Assembly: GCA_026393985.1 (NCBI GenBank)
Contig: JAPKZB010000015.1
Span: forward strand, 62,001 to 126,000
Direction of reading: 5' to 3'
Source: Acidobacteriota bacterium
Lineage (GTDB): Bacteria; Acidobacteriota; Terriglobia; Bryobacterales; Bryobacteraceae
Length of the DNA: 64,000 bases
The translations under genes and the position numbers were made by a program. The first letter of the stretch is position 1, and each line of letters starts with the position of its first letter. Below are positions 34,481 to 46,462 of the stretch, piece by piece. The notes under the pieces are model-generated. The model was not told the DNA's origin, made no database searches, and worked only from the letters and a program-made list of their open reading frames with translations.

Positions 34481-36094
<1,614 letters not shown>

Positions 36095-36112
<18 letters not shown>

Positions 36113-36952
36113 CATCGCCCGGATCCGTTCCCGAAACGCCGGGTCCCGGTAGCGCTCCCGCACCGGGCCCCACCACGCCCCGAACGCCGCCTCTTCGACC
36201 GCCAGCGCCGCGTCAAGCCCCGGACCCACCGCGCCCACCGCCTCGCGCAGCACCACCCGGTCCTGCAAGCCCCCGAGTGCGTCCTGAATCGTTTTCAGCT
36301 CCGCAATCCAGTCCGCCATATCTTTGCCGTACAAGCCGGCGAAAAACTCCGCCTGGTAGCGAACCGCCTTCACCCGCTTGCGTAAATCGTGCAGGATCTC
36401 GCCCGTCGCCGCGTCCCAGCCCGCGTGCAGAAACAGCCGGCAACCGAGCGGCAGCAGCAGGTCCGGCAGCGCCGGCCGCAGCGGCAACGCCCCCACCGTC
36501 CGGTAAACCGGATGCTGGGTCCACTGCCCCAAGCCCTCGCACAGGGCGCGATAGCGCTTGCCCCGCAGCGTCCGCCGCAAACCGGCAAACGCCTCGCTGC
36601 GCCGCTCCCGCAGCGCTGGCAGCACCCCCTCGTCCAGCCCCTCCATCTCGCTCAGCTTGGCCAGCAGAACGTCCAAATCCCGCACCCGCCCCAACCGGCC
36701 GCTGATCCGGCTAATCGCCCGATCCCCGGCCCCCTCCGGCCAGCGGACCACGAAACCAAAGGTTTCGGCCGCGGCGCGCAGGCGCCGCATCCCCACCCGC
36801 ATTTGGTGGAGCGGCTCCGGGTCCACGTCCCGGAGCACGGCCTTCTCTTCCTGCGAGAAGTGCCGGAAGCTCCGGCGGACGACCCGGCGGGCAAACTCCC
36901 CCAATCGTTCCTTGGGTTCGTTTCGTCGGGCCGTCACGCCGTTGCCTCGCAT
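36095..36952 (-). CDS. CHAD domain protein (polyphosphate-binding)
   Basis: A 285-residue all-helical CHAD protein, basic overall. The two conserved histidine helices are PLHQMRVGMRRLRAAAETF near residue 48 and EILHDLRKRVKAVRYQAEFF near residue 186; they line a basic cavity that binds polyphosphate in studied members. No CYTH domain is attached. Its ATG overlaps the TonB-receptor stop as TAATG, so it is translated after a 3.3-kb receptor gene. PPK2 at 27869 is the other polyP gene in the window. Confidence 0.93.
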
Positions 36953-39900
36953 TAGAACGTCAGCCGCAGCGCAAACTGCATCTGACGCGGAGAGCCGACG
37001 ATACCGGTGATGATGCCGGCGTTCGGGTTGCCCACGCTCGCGTTCGGGATATCGAACTGGGCGTGGTTAAACAGGTTGAACATCTCGGCCCGGAACTGCA
37101 GCTTGAACCGTTCGGTCAGCTGGAAGTTCTTGAACAGCGAGAAGTCCACGTTCTCCCGGCCCGGTCCGCGCAGAATGTTCCGCCCGCCATTGCCGTAAGT
37201 GAAGATGGCCGGGGTGCCCCAAGCCGCGCCGCTGGCCGCGGTGCCAAGCGAGGTGTCAAACCAGCGGGCAATCGTCGGGTTGTCGAGCTTGCCGTCCTTG
37301 AAACGGTCCGGACGGCTGCCGCCCGCATTGGCTACCGAAGCGGCCAGCGTCGGGGTGAACGGCAGACCGGACTGGAGCTGCACAATCAGGTTGGTGTCCC
37401 AACCGCCGAACAGGTTGTCCACCACGCCGTTGCCCGAGCTGAACTTCCGGCCCTTGCCAAACGGCAGCTCGTAGTTCGTGCTGTACACAAACCGGTGCTT
37501 GATGTCGAAGCCCGACGTGCCGCGGTCCACCCGGCGGAACCGGATATCCTGCGGAATCGGCCCGTTGTCGCCGCCGCCGAACTGGTTCGGCACGTTGTCA
37601 ACGGAGTTCGCCCAGGTGTAGGCGGCCAGGAAGCCGAGGCCGTTGTTGAAGCGGCGCTCAAGCGTCGACTGCAGGCTGTGATAAGCCGACAGACCGTCCG
37701 AGACGTTGTAGTCGATGTTCACCACTCCCGGCGCCCGCGAGAACAGGCGGCGGCGCGGACCCGGCGCACCCGGCCCGGGGTCGGGCTGGTTGTAGTTGAA
37801 CACCGTGTCGAGACGGCGGCCGAGGTTGCCCACGTAGCCGACCTTGAACACCAACTCCCACGGCAGCTGCTGCTGCACCTGCAGGTTGTACTGCTGCGCG
37901 TAGCCGGAACGCAGGTTCGGATCGACCGCCAGGAAGTTACCCACCGGGTTGGCCACCGCCGCGTCAAAGTTCAGGTTCGGAATCGGCGGCAGGCCATCGG
38001 AGACGCGCCGCGGATTGGCCACGAACTGGTTGATGTCGATGACATTGATCGGGCCGAACGGCAACTGCCGGTGACGGCGCATCACGACGCTCTCGCTCCC
38101 CACCGGGTTGAAGAAGATGCCGTAGCCGCCGCGGATCACCGTACCGTTCTTGACGCGGTAGGCAAAGCCGAAGCGCGGCGCAAAGTTGTTCCGGTCCGCC
38201 CGTACGCCCGTCCGTTCGTCGGTGTTGAAGCCGGCAATCAACAGCTTGGCGTTGTTGACGTCGAAGTTCGTCCAGCGGTTGGTTACCTCTGAGGTCGGGG
38301 TGTCGAACTCGTAGCGGACGCCGAAGTTCAGCGTCAGCCGGTCGGAGATCTTCCAGTCGTCCTGCACGAAGTAGTTGGACTCCCAGATGCGGATGCCGGG
38401 GGCGATCAGCGTGAAGTCCTGCTCAATCGTGTTGGCCGTGCCGAGGATCAGCGCCGCCATCGCGTCGCCCGTGGCGGCCGCGTTGTTCGGGTTGTCGGTG
38501 AAGGTGCGGCCGAAGTTGAAACGGCCGTTGCCGCGGTTGGTCTGGTACTGCGTCAACTGCCGGCGGCGGAAGTCGACGCCGTACTTCACGGTGTGGCGGC
38601 CGCGCAGGTTGGTGAAGTTCACGCCCGGGTGATAGGTGTTCTCAATGCGGATGATGGGCAGCGAACGGGTCTGGCCAATACCGGTGTAGCCGGCCGGGCT
38701 GAAGATCGGAATGCCGTTCGAGTTCGGACCCTGGTTGGCCCCGCGCACGCCGAGCTTCTCGCCCAACTGCGCACCCTCGGCGGCGCCTTCCTGCACAAAG
38801 TTCAGCGCAAAGCGGTTAAAGCCCATGCGTGCTTCCATGACGAAGGTCGGGGTGATGGTCCGCACCCAGCTCAGCACCGAGTGGTAGGCCTTCAACGCGG
38901 AGTCGCCGGCGAAAGTGTCTTCGTTGCCCAGGCTCACCGGGCTGCTGATGCCGGGCAGCGTGACCGGCGCAAACGTCGACGGGCGGGTCGTGGTCGTGTC
39001 CTGCCGCGAGAAGCGGCCGAAGACGGTGTTGCGGTCGTTCCAATTCCAGTCCACGCGCAGGTCGCCCTGGTCCCAGCGCTGCTTGTCGCCGGGGTTGGTA
39101 ACGTGGTTGTTCACGAGGCCCGCGCGCTGCGGCAGCGGATAGGCGGCCACGAGCTTCGACATGACCGGATCGAAGCGGTTCAGCGGAATCTGCCGGTTCG
39201 GGAAGGGATCGCGCGTAAAGCCGGTCGCCGTGCCCGGCGCCGGGCGCAGCGTGTTCGGGTCGAAGATATCGCGCACGGCGGCGAAGTTGCCCACCCGGGT
39301 TTCCGCCGTCGGTACGGTGTTGACGAAGGTGCGCTGCAGGCTGCGGCGGAAACCTTCATAGTTGCCGAAGAAAAACAACTTGTTCTTGATGATCGGACCG
39401 CCGAGGCTGGCGCCGAACTGGTTCTGCCGCAGCGTGGGCTTGACGGCGCTAAAGAAGTTCCGCGCGTCGAACTTATCGTTGCGCAGGAAGTTGTAGGCGC
39501 TGCCGTGCAGTTCGTTGGCGCCGGACTTGGTGATCACGTTCACCGTCGCGCCCGAGTTCCGGCCCTGGTCGGCCGTAAACAGGCTGGTCTGGATCTTAAA
39601 CTCGCGGACAGCTTCCACCGACGGCCGCAGCACGATCGACAGCGTCAGCCGCTCGTTGTTGTCAATGCCGTCCCAAAGGAAGTTGTTCGAACCCTCGCGG
39701 TTGCCGTTGGCGAAGATCTCGCTGCCCGGGCGCAGGTCGTCCGGACGGGTGCCGCTCATGATGGTCGACCGGCTGCCGAAGCCCACGCCGGTCACACCCG
39801 GTCCGAGCGTGGCCAGTTGCACGAAGTTGCGGCCGTTCAGCGGCAACTCGGCCACCTGCCGCTGCTCGACCACCTGGCCGATCGACGAGGAGTCGCTTTC

Positions 39901-40257
39901 AATGAGCGGGGTGGAGGCCTTCACCTCCACCGATTCGGTTACCGTACCGACTTCAAGCGCAATGTCGAAGCGGGCGGTCTGGTTGACTTCGAGGTTCACC
40001 TCCTGGAAGGCCTGGCGAAAGCCGGTCTTGGTGGCGGTGATCTTATAGCGGCCCGGCGGTAGCAGGGGAAGCGTAAAAACGCCGTTCGAGTCGGACTCCA
40101 CCTCGCGCGTCGCGGAGGTGGCCAGATTCTGGGCGGCCACTTTGGCCCCGGCCACCGCGGCCGAGGACTTGTCGGTCACTGTACCGGTGACGGAGGAACT
40201 GGTTTGAGCCCAGGCCGCAGCCAGGAACCCTATGCATAGAATAACGAAACGTATCAT
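36952..40257 (-). CDS. TonB-dependent receptor with carboxypeptidase-regulatory-like N-domain (Oar-like)
   Basis: A 1101-residue outer-membrane protein. The signal peptide ends AAAWAQ; residues ~22-110 are a carboxypeptidase-regulatory-like domain (VTGTVTDKSSAAVAGAKVAAQN, NGVFTLPLLPPGRYKITATKTGF). A plug-like region follows with ELPLNGRNFVQLATLGPGV and GATVNVITKSGANELHGSAYNFLRND, then a long beta-barrel ending in MQFALRLTF, the C-terminal Phe expected for outer-membrane insertion. There is no clear TonB box. Ligand unknown; such receptors are highly expanded in Solibacter. Coupled by TAATG to the CHAD gene. A paralogue lies at 55841. Confidence 0.93.
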   Translation of the reverse strand: MIRFVILCIGFLAAAWAQTSSSVTGTVTDKSSAAVAGAKVAAQNLATSATREVESDSNGVFTLPLLPPGRYKITATKTGFRQAFQEVNLEVNQTARFDIALEVGTVTESVEVKASTPLIESDSSSIGQVVEQRQVAELPLNGRNFVQLATLGPGVTGVGFGSRSTIMSGTRPDDLRPGSEIFANGNREGSNNFLWDGIDNNERLTLSIVLRPSVEAVREFKIQTSLFTADQGRNSGATVNVITKSGANELHGSAYNFLRNDKFDARNFFSAVKPTLRQNQFGASLGGPIIKNKLFFFGNYEGFRRSLQRTFVNTVPTAETRVGNFAAVRDIFDPNTLRPAPGTATGFTRDPFPNRQIPLNRFDPVMSKLVAAYPLPQRAGLVNNHVTNPGDKQRWDQGDLRVDWNWNDRNTVFGRFSRQDTTTTRPSTFAPVTLPGISSPVSLGNEDTFAGDSALKAYHSVLSWVRTITPTFVMEARMGFNRFALNFVQEGAAEGAQLGEKLGVRGANQGPNSNGIPIFSPAGYTGIGQTRSLPIIRIENTYHPGVNFTNLRGRHTVKYGVDFRRRQLTQYQTNRGNGRFNFGRTFTDNPNNAAATGDAMAALILGTANTIEQDFTLIAPGIRIWESNYFVQDDWKISDRLTLNFGVRYEFDTPTSEVTNRWTNFDVNNAKLLIAGFNTDERTGVRADRNNFAPRFGFAYRVKNGTVIRGGYGIFFNPVGSESVVMRRHRQLPFGPINVIDINQFVANPRRVSDGLPPIPNLNFDAAVANPVGNFLAVDPNLRSGYAQQYNLQVQQQLPWELVFKVGYVGNLGRRLDTVFNYNQPDPGPGAPGPRRRLFSRAPGVVNIDYNVSDGLSAYHSLQSTLERRFNNGLGFLAAYTWANSVDNVPNQFGGGDNGPIPQDIRFRRVDRGTSGFDIKHRFVYSTNYELPFGKGRKFSSGNGVVDNLFGGWDTNLIVQLQSGLPFTPTLAASVANAGGSRPDRFKDGKLDNPTIARWFDTSLGTAASGAAWGTPAIFTYGNGGRNILRGPGRENVDFSLFKNFQLTERFKLQFRAEMFNLFNHAQFDIPNASVGNPNAGIITGIVGSPRQMQFALRLTF

Positions 40258-40315
40258 ACTTACTTAGATCTCCCTGATACTCCGTAACGCAATCTTAACG
40301 GAGCGCAACTGATGC

Positions 40316-40321
40316 TATGAT
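40316..40321 (+). promoter_or_regulatory. Possible -10 box for the DUF1549 gene
   Basis: TATGAT lies 19 bases before ATG 40340 in the 82-base divergent gap, with TTAACG about 15 bases further upstream as a weak -35. GAGAGGG follows as ribosome-binding site. Confidence 0.3.
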
Positions 40322-40339
40322 ATCGCCTGAGAGGGTCTA

Positions 40340-42481
40340 ATGTGGAAGCCGGTACTCCTCGCCGCCGCGGCTGTGACGCTGATCGCCGCGTCGATTAATC
40401 CCAAAGATGACGCCTGGATCGGCGGCCGCCGATCGTATTGGGCGTTCCAACCGGTAGTCCGGCCCGCAGTTCCCAAGCTGAGCCCGAATCCGATCGACGC
40501 CTTCCTGCTCGAGCAACTGCAGGCTAAAGGCCTGACCCCGTCCCCGCCGCTCGATAAAGCCCGCCTCGCCCGCCGCGTCACGCTCGATCTCACCGGCCTG
40601 CCCCCCACCGCCGAAGAGGTCCGCCGCTTCGTGGCCGACCGTTCCCCTCGGGCCTACGAAACTCTGGTCGACCGCTTGATCGCCTCGCCCGCCTACGGCG
40701 AACGCTGGGCCCTCCGCTGGCTCGACGTCGTCCGCTACGCTGACACCAACGGCTACGAACTCGACGCCGAACGCCCCCACGCCTGGCGGTACCGCGACTA
40801 TGTTGTCGACAGCTTCAACGCCAACAAACCCTACGACCGTTTCTTAAAGGAACAGATCGCCGGCGACGAACTCTACCCCGGCGACCGCCAGGCGCTCATC
40901 GCCACCGGCTTCCACCGCGCCGGCCCGATTCATCTGGTGGGCGGCAATCAGGACGAGGAGATGAACCGTCAGGAGGTGCTCACCGAGATGACCCTCGGCG
41001 TCTCGAACGTCTTCCTCGGCATGACCGTCGGCTGCGCCCGCTGCCATAACCATAAGTTCGATCCCATTCTCCAAGCCGACTACTACCGCCTGCAGGCTGT
41101 CTTTGCCGCCACCGAACTCCAGGACACCGAGATCGTCTCGGCTGAAGAGAAGGCCGCCCACGAAGCCGCCATGAAGGCGTGGAACGCCCGGCTCAAACCG
41201 ATCACCGACGAGATCGCGGCCATCGAAAAGCCCGTGCGCGAACGGATCAAGGCCGAGCGGCAGGCCAAGCTCGAAAAACGCTTCCGCGAAGCGCTCGACA
41301 TCCCCAAAGAGAAGCGGACCCCCGAGCAGGAGATTGTGGCCAAAGAGGCCAACCGGCAGATCAACCCCACTTGGGACGAGGTTGTCGCCGCCATTGAACC
41401 CAAAGAGAAGGAGCGCCGCGCCGTGCTGCGCCGGCAGATGCATCAGCTCGAGTTTGAGAAACCCGAGCCGGCGCGCACCGCCTACGCCGTCGCCAATAGG
41501 GACAAGGCGCCGGTGACGCACATTCTCAAGATCGGCGATCACCGCCATAAGCTCGACCCCGTCGAGCCCGGCTTTCTCACCGTGCTCGGCGCGCTCGACG
41601 CGCCGGCCGGGCCGCAGGGCCGCCGCGCGGCGCTCGCTAACTGGCTCGCCCGCCCCGAGCATCCGCTCACGGCCCGCGTCATGGTCAACCGTATCTGGCA
41701 GCTCCGCATGGGCTCAGGCCTGGTGCCCACGCCGAACGACTTTGGCATTCTGGGCGGCCGCGCCTCCAACCGCAAACTGCTCGACTGGCTGGCCGCCGAG
41801 TTCGTCTCCTCCGGCTGGGACATCAAGCACATGGACCGGCTGATCGTCACCACCGCCGCCTACCGGCAGTCGGCCGACATCGACGCGAAGAAGGCCGCCA
41901 TTGACGGCGAAAACAAGTTCTACTGGCGGATGAATCGCCGGCGCCTCGAAGGCGAAGCCATCCGCGACTCCCTCCTGGTGGCCACCGGCCAGCTGAACGC
42001 GCGCCGCGGCGGCGTCCCCGTCAAGGTGCCCATCGAGCAGGAGATCTACGACATCATCTTCACTGAAGCCGAGCCGGACAACCTCTGGCCCGTGCTGCCG
42101 GACAAGCGCGAACACAACCGCCGCAGCCTCTACCTGCTCAACAAACGCACCGTCCGTCTCCCGCTGCTGAACAACTTCGACCAGCCCGACGCCGTCAGCT
42201 CCTGCCCGGTCCGCGCCAACTCGACGCACGCCCTGCAGGCGCTGACGCTGCTCAACTCTGACTTCGCCTACGAGCAGGCGCAAGCCTTTGCCGAGCGGCT
42301 GAAGCCCGGCTGCGCAGCGCTGCCCTGCCAGGTCCGCCGCGCCTATGAACTCGCCCTGCAGCGCGAACCCCAGCCCGCCGAAATGCGGCTGGCCCTTGAT
42401 TTCCTCGGCCGCCAGAAAATGCCTCTGGTTGACTTCTCCCGTGCTCTGCTGAACCGCCATGAATTCGTCTATATCCCGTAG
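40340..42481 (+). CDS. DUF1549/DUF1553 (PSD1-type) exported protein with CXXCH
   Basis: A 713-residue exported protein (signal peptide from [18 protein letters not shown]). DUF1549 covers about residues 45-260: [50 protein letters not shown], then [17 protein letters not shown], where CARCH could bind haem c. A charged helical stretch (about 275-385) separates it from DUF1553 with [24 protein letters not shown] and [15 protein letters not shown]. These families are abundant in Planctomycetes and Acidobacteria and may be involved in carbohydrate breakdown; biochemistry is not established. Overlaps the next gene by 23 bases. Confidence 0.92.
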   Translation: MWKPVLLAAAAVTLIAASINPKDDAWIGGRRSYWAFQPVVRPAVPKLSPNPIDAFLLEQLQAKGLTPSPPLDKARLARRVTLDLTGLPPTAEEVRRFVADRSPRAYETLVDRLIASPAYGERWALRWLDVVRYADTNGYELDAERPHAWRYRDYVVDSFNANKPYDRFLKEQIAGDELYPGDRQALIATGFHRAGPIHLVGGNQDEEMNRQEVLTEMTLGVSNVFLGMTVGCARCHNHKFDPILQADYYRLQAVFAATELQDTEIVSAEEKAAHEAAMKAWNARLKPITDEIAAIEKPVRERIKAERQAKLEKRFREALDIPKEKRTPEQEIVAKEANRQINPTWDEVVAAIEPKEKERRAVLRRQMHQLEFEKPEPARTAYAVANRDKAPVTHILKIGDHRHKLDPVEPGFLTVLGALDAPAGPQGRRAALANWLARPEHPLTARVMVNRIWQLRMGSGLVPTPNDFGILGGRASNRKLLDWLAAEFVSSGWDIKHMDRLIVTTAAYRQSADIDAKKAAIDGENKFYWRMNRRRLEGEAIRDSLLVATGQLNARRGGVPVKVPIEQEIYDIIFTEAEPDNLWPVLPDKREHNRRSLYLLNKRTVRLPLLNNFDQPDAVSSCPVRANSTHALQALTLLNSDFAYEQAQAFAERLKPGCAALPCQVRRAYELALQREPQPAEMRLALDFLGRQKMPLVDFSRALLNRHEFVYIP

Positions 42482-43862
42482 AAACGTTCTTCGCCAGGGC
42501 CTGGGCGCCGTGGCCGCCGAGTGGCTGCTGCAGCGCGATCTGCGGGCCGCCACGGTCCGCGCCAATCCGCTGGCCGCCAAAACGCCGCACTTCGAGCCGA
42601 AGGCCAAAGCGGTCATTTTCCTCTTTATGGTGGGCGCGCCGAGCTCGATCGACATGTTCGACCCCAAGCCGGCGCTCGAAAAATACGCCGGGCAGAAGCT
42701 GCCCGAAAGCTACGGCAAAATCACGAGCCAGTTCACGGTCGGCGATACCCCGCTGCTGCCTTCGCCGTGGAAGTTCCACCGGCACGGCCGGAGCGGGCTG
42801 CCGGTTTCGACCCTCTATTCGAACGTGGCCCGCCACGTCGACGATATCTGTTTCGTTCGCAGCTTCTACACCGAGAGCGTCGTGCACGCCCCGGCCATGT
42901 ACCAGGTGCACACCGGCCGCGTTCTGACCGGCTACCCGTCGATGGGCTCCTGGGTTACCTACGGCCTCGGCAGTCCGGCCGATAACCTGCCGGCCTACGT
43001 CGCCATGCCGCAGCCGGAGGGCACTCCCGAAGGCGGCACGCCCTGCTGGGGGTCCGGCTTCCTGCCCGCTGTCTACCAGGGGACGCTCTTGCGCAGCGGC
43101 CCTTCGCCGATCCTCCACTTGAAGAACCCGGGCAGCGTCACCGCGCAGCGGCAGCGGTCGACGCTCGACCTGCTGCAGAAGATGAATGACCTCGACACGC
43201 AGCCCGAGGACTCCGAAATGGCCGCCCGCATCGCCAGCTACGAGCTCGCCTTCAAGATGCAGAGTGCGGCGCCGGAGGCGGTCGACATCATGAAGGAGTC
43301 CGAGGCGACCAGGAAACTCTACGGCATCGATAAGCCGCAGACCCGGGACTTCGGCACCCGTCTGCTGCTGGCCCGGCGGCTGGTCGAACGGGGCGTCCGC
43401 TTCGTGCAGGTATACTCAGGCGGCGGCCCGGTGAGCATTCAGTGGGACGCGCACTCGAACCTCGTCGCCAACCACGAGAAGATGGCCGGCTTGACCGATC
43501 AGCCGATCGCGGCGCTATTACAGGACTTGAAGGCCCGCGGCCTGCTCGACGACACGCTCGTCATCTGGGGCTCGGAGTTCGGCCGGCTGCCCATGTCCGA
43601 AAGCGGCAACGGCCGCGACCACAACCCCCACGGCTACACGATGTGGTTTGCCGGCGGCGGAGCCAAGGGCGGAACGGTGGTGGGCGAGACCGATGAACTC
43701 GGCCTGCGCGGCGTGGGCGAACGTTACCATATGCGGGATTTCCACGCCACCATGCTGCACATGATGGGGCTCGACCAGCACAAGCTGTTCTACCTTCATA
43801 ACGGGCGCAACGAGAAGCTCACCGACTTTGGCGGCAACCTGATTACGAAGCTCTACTCCTGA
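42459..43862 (+). CDS. DUF1501 family protein with Tat signal
   Basis: A 467-residue exported protein of the DUF1501 (sulfatase/alkaline-phosphatase-like) family. The Tat signal is [21 protein letters not shown]. The family start [25 protein letters not shown] and the later [61 protein letters not shown] are typical; Asp, Glu and His in these blocks match metal positions of phosphatase-fold enzymes. It always accompanies DUF1549/1553 genes, as here with a 23-base overlap, so they very likely act together. Convergent with the next gene (10-base overlap). Confidence 0.92.
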   Translation: MNSSISRRNVLRQGLGAVAAEWLLQRDLRAATVRANPLAAKTPHFEPKAKAVIFLFMVGAPSSIDMFDPKPALEKYAGQKLPESYGKITSQFTVGDTPLLPSPWKFHRHGRSGLPVSTLYSNVARHVDDICFVRSFYTESVVHAPAMYQVHTGRVLTGYPSMGSWVTYGLGSPADNLPAYVAMPQPEGTPEGGTPCWGSGFLPAVYQGTLLRSGPSPILHLKNPGSVTAQRQRSTLDLLQKMNDLDTQPEDSEMAARIASYELAFKMQSAAPEAVDIMKESEATRKLYGIDKPQTRDFGTRLLLARRLVERGVRFVQVYSGGGPVSIQWDAHSNLVANHEKMAGLTDQPIAALLQDLKARGLLDDTLVIWGSEFGRLPMSESGNGRDHNPHGYTMWFAGGGAKGGTVVGETDELGLRGVGERYHMRDFHATMLHMMGLDQHKLFYLHNGRNEKLTDFGGNLITKLYS

Positions 43863-44944
43863 GCGCGTGTCCGGCGCCGGAACCAGTGACCGAATGCCAC
43901 CAGCGCAATCCCCGCGCCCAGCAGGCTCATCGTATCCGGTTCCGGCACCGCGGTAACGGAACTCGCCTCAAACCCGGACAGCGGCGGTACGCTCGCAATC
44001 GGGTTGAGCAGCACGGCCATTTGCTGGCCGCCGTAGATCCCGGTGCCCACAATCTGCCCGCTATCGTTGATGCCGTGGGCAGCCAGCAGGTGCCAGCCGG
44101 AGTTAGGCGCCACCAACTCGTTCAGGTTTTGCATCTGCCCGTTTGAGTAAAGGAAGGCGGCCACTTCGTTGTCCCCGGCTACCCAGGAGTAGCCCACTAC
44201 CTGCCCGGTCCGGTTGATGCCGTAAGCATAGCTGGCGACGCCGCCGAGCGTACCGAGGCCGGAGAGCATGCCGTTCTGGTAGAGGAATGCTTCGAGAAAG
44301 CCAGTGCTGCGCGCGGCATGGCCCACCACCTGCCCGGCGTCGTTCAGCGCCATGGCGTAGCTCGAACCCCCGCCCAGCGTACCGATCGACTGCAACTGGC
44401 CATTTTGCGAAACGAAGCCAATCATGTCGCCGTAGGCCGTATCCCCGTAGCCGGCCACCTCGCCGGCGGTGTTAATCCCATACGCCGAAGCCCAGTTGCC
44501 GCCCATCAGCGTACCCAGCAGCTGCACCTGGCCGCCCACCGTCCGGAAGGCCTGGCCGTTGCTCATTCCCGCCACTTGCCCGGAACTGTTAACCGCCGTG
44601 GCGCCGCTCTCGCCCGTGCCGATGGCGCTGGGCGTCCCGTTCTGCCACTGCACCGCCGCGCCGTCGGCTGACCCCACGATGGTGCCCGCGTTGTTAATGC
44701 CGTTGGCATACTGCTGGAAGCTGCCGGGCAGTCCGCCCAACTCAATCAACGCCCCGCCGTTCCAAACGAACCCACGGGAGTCCCCCACGGCGTTGAAGCT
44801 CGATCCGACCACAACTCCATTGTTATTAATGGCATAGGCCGTAGCCGCGCCACCCAGATTGCCCAGGCCGAAGATTTGATAAGAAGGCACCGCCCAGAGA
44901 CTCGAGCAGGCTGATACTGTGACTAGCAGGTTTAAGGCGCGCAT
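43853..44944 (-). CDS. HAF-repeat protein with PEP-CTERM sorting signal
   Basis: A 363-residue exported protein. After a signal peptide ([14 protein letters not shown]) come about seven HAF-type repeats (for example [48 protein letters not shown]) of about 45 residues that probably build a propeller. The C-terminus is a PEP-CTERM signal: [26 protein letters not shown], i.e. the PEP motif, a membrane helix and an Arg cluster, recognised by an exosortase. The exosortase and its EPS locus are not in this window. Function of the mature protein unknown. Confidence 0.92.
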   Translation of the reverse strand: MRALNLLVTVSACSSLWAVPSYQIFGLGNLGGAATAYAINNNGVVVGSSFNAVGDSRGFVWNGGALIELGGLPGSFQQYANGINNAGTIVGSADGAAVQWQNGTPSAIGTGESGATAVNSSGQVAGMSNGQAFRTVGGQVQLLGTLMGGNWASAYGINTAGEVAGYGDTAYGDMIGFVSQNGQLQSIGTLGGGSSYAMALNDAGQVVGHAARSTGFLEAFLYQNGMLSGLGTLGGVASYAYGINRTGQVVGYSWVAGDNEVAAFLYSNGQMQNLNELVAPNSGWHLLAAHGINDSGQIVGTGIYGGQQMAVLLNPIASVPPLSGFEASSVTAVPEPDTMSLLGAGIALVAFGHWFRRRTRAQE

Positions 44945-45046
44945 GGTAAGGTTTCTTCTTTAGTCTGTCATCCAAAGATCCGGCAAAGTCCTCAGGGAAA
45001 TCCTAGGAGAGAAGCATTTTCATATTCCTTAGCCGTACGGTATACA

Positions 45047-46462
45047 ATGGCGGATCAGGTGAACTCCAAGCTTCTGCGCTCCCTCTCCCTGCTGGCGATC
45101 TACCTGGGAATCACGTATTTGTGGCCGGCGCCGGGCGGCATACGGCCCGGCGACTGGCGGTTGTTCGCCGTCTTCATGGCGACGGTGAGCGGATTGATCC
45201 TGCAGCCACTGCCGGGTGGGGCGGTGGTGCTGATCGGATTGACGGCGGCGGCGGTGGTGGGCGGGTTGAGCATGAAGGGGGCGCTCGAGAGCTACGCCGA
45301 TACGACGGTGTGGCTGGTCATGGCCGCGTTTTTTATCTCTCGCTCGCTGCTGAACACGGGGCTGGCGAGGAGGATTGCGCTGGTTTTTGTGCGGGCGTTC
45401 GGGTCAACTTCGCTCGGGGTGACCTATGCGTTGGCGCTGAGTGATGTTACGTTGGCGACGATTATTCCCTCGAACGGCGCGCGGTCGGGCGGGGTGACGC
45501 TGCCGGTGGTGCGGTCGATTGCTGAGTTGTACGGTTCGCGCCCTGGGGAGACGGCGGGGCAGTTGGGCACCTACCTGATGCTGGCGGTCTACCAGTCGAT
45601 TTGCGTAAGCGCGGCGATGTTTTTGACCGGCCAGGCGTCCAACCCGCTGGTGGCGCAAATGGCGGCCCAACAGGGTTTTGAGATTACCTGGATGAGTTGG
45701 CTGGTGGCCGGCGCGGTGCCGGGGGCGCTGTCGCTGGCCGTGCTGCCGCGGGTGGTGATGTGGATGTCGCCGCCGGTGATCCAGCGGACGCCGGAGGCGC
45801 GGGTGTTTGCCAGTGCGGAGTTGGCGCGGATGGGGCCGATGTCGGGGGCCGAGCGGATTCTGGCGGTGATCTTTGCCGGGGTGTGCGGGCTGTGGGCGAC
45901 CAGCGGTTGGCACAAGATGGACATTACGCTCACGGCGCTCATCGGCTGCGCGGCGCTGCTGCTGACCGGCGTGCTGCGCTGGGAGGATGTCAAGACGGAG
46001 ACGGCCGCCTGGGACATCTTCATCTGGTACGGCGGGCTGCTGCGGCTGGGCAAGGCGCTGAATGAAGGCGGGGTGACGACGGCGTTTGCCAAGAGCGTGG
46101 GGGCCCAGTTTGGCGATGCCGGCTGGGTGTGGCTGTTTGCTGTCGCGCTGCTCGTCTACTTCTACGCGCACTATCTGCTTGCGAGCATCACGGCGCACCT
46201 GCTGGCCATGTACCCCCCGTTTCTGGCCCTGCTGGTGCTGCAGGGCGCGCCGCTTGGTCTGGTGGTGTTCGCCTTTGCGTGCTTCACCAATTTTTCAGCC
46301 GGGCTGACCAACTACGGCACCACGCCCAGTCCCATGTTTTTTGCGCACGGTTATGTGGGGCTGCCGCTGTGGTGGCGGGTCGGGTTCGTCTGCTCGCTCG
46401 TCAACATCGCGATCTGGTCGACATTCGGCTTTGGCTGGTGGAAGCTGCTGGGAATCTGGTAG
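45047..46462 (+). CDS. Divalent anion:sodium symporter (DASS/SLC13 type)
   Basis: A 471-residue membrane protein with about 12 hydrophobic segments. The family marks are ALSDVTLATIIPSNGARSGGVTLPVVRS near residue 130 and, in the second repeat, FACFTNFSAGLTNYGTTPSPMFF near residue 405, which carry the two substrate and Na+ sites (SNG/T-type motifs). It resembles the CitT/YbhI branch that moves di- and tricarboxylates such as citrate, succinate or malate. Substrate not resolved. Upstream TATACA abuts the ATG, so a promoter lies close by. Directly abuts the convergent glycosyltransferase gene. Confidence 0.9.
   Translation: MADQVNSKLLRSLSLLAIYLGITYLWPAPGGIRPGDWRLFAVFMATVSGLILQPLPGGAVVLIGLTAAAVVGGLSMKGALESYADTTVWLVMAAFFISRSLLNTGLARRIALVFVRAFGSTSLGVTYALALSDVTLATIIPSNGARSGGVTLPVVRSIAELYGSRPGETAGQLGTYLMLAVYQSICVSAAMFLTGQASNPLVAQMAAQQGFEITWMSWLVAGAVPGALSLAVLPRVVMWMSPPVIQRTPEARVFASAELARMGPMSGAERILAVIFAGVCGLWATSGWHKMDITLTALIGCAALLLTGVLRWEDVKTETAAWDIFIWYGGLLRLGKALNEGGVTTAFAKSVGAQFGDAGWVWLFAVALLVYFYAHYLLASITAHLLAMYPPFLALLVLQGAPLGLVVFAFACFTNFSAGLTNYGTTPSPMFFAHGYVGLPLWWRVGFVCSLVNIAIWSTFGFGWWKLLGIW

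Noticed and set aside
44945-45046. Replication origin
   Set aside because: The skew switch is there, but I see no DnaA boxes (TTATCCACA-like) and no dnaA or dnaN next to it, so I report only the skew.
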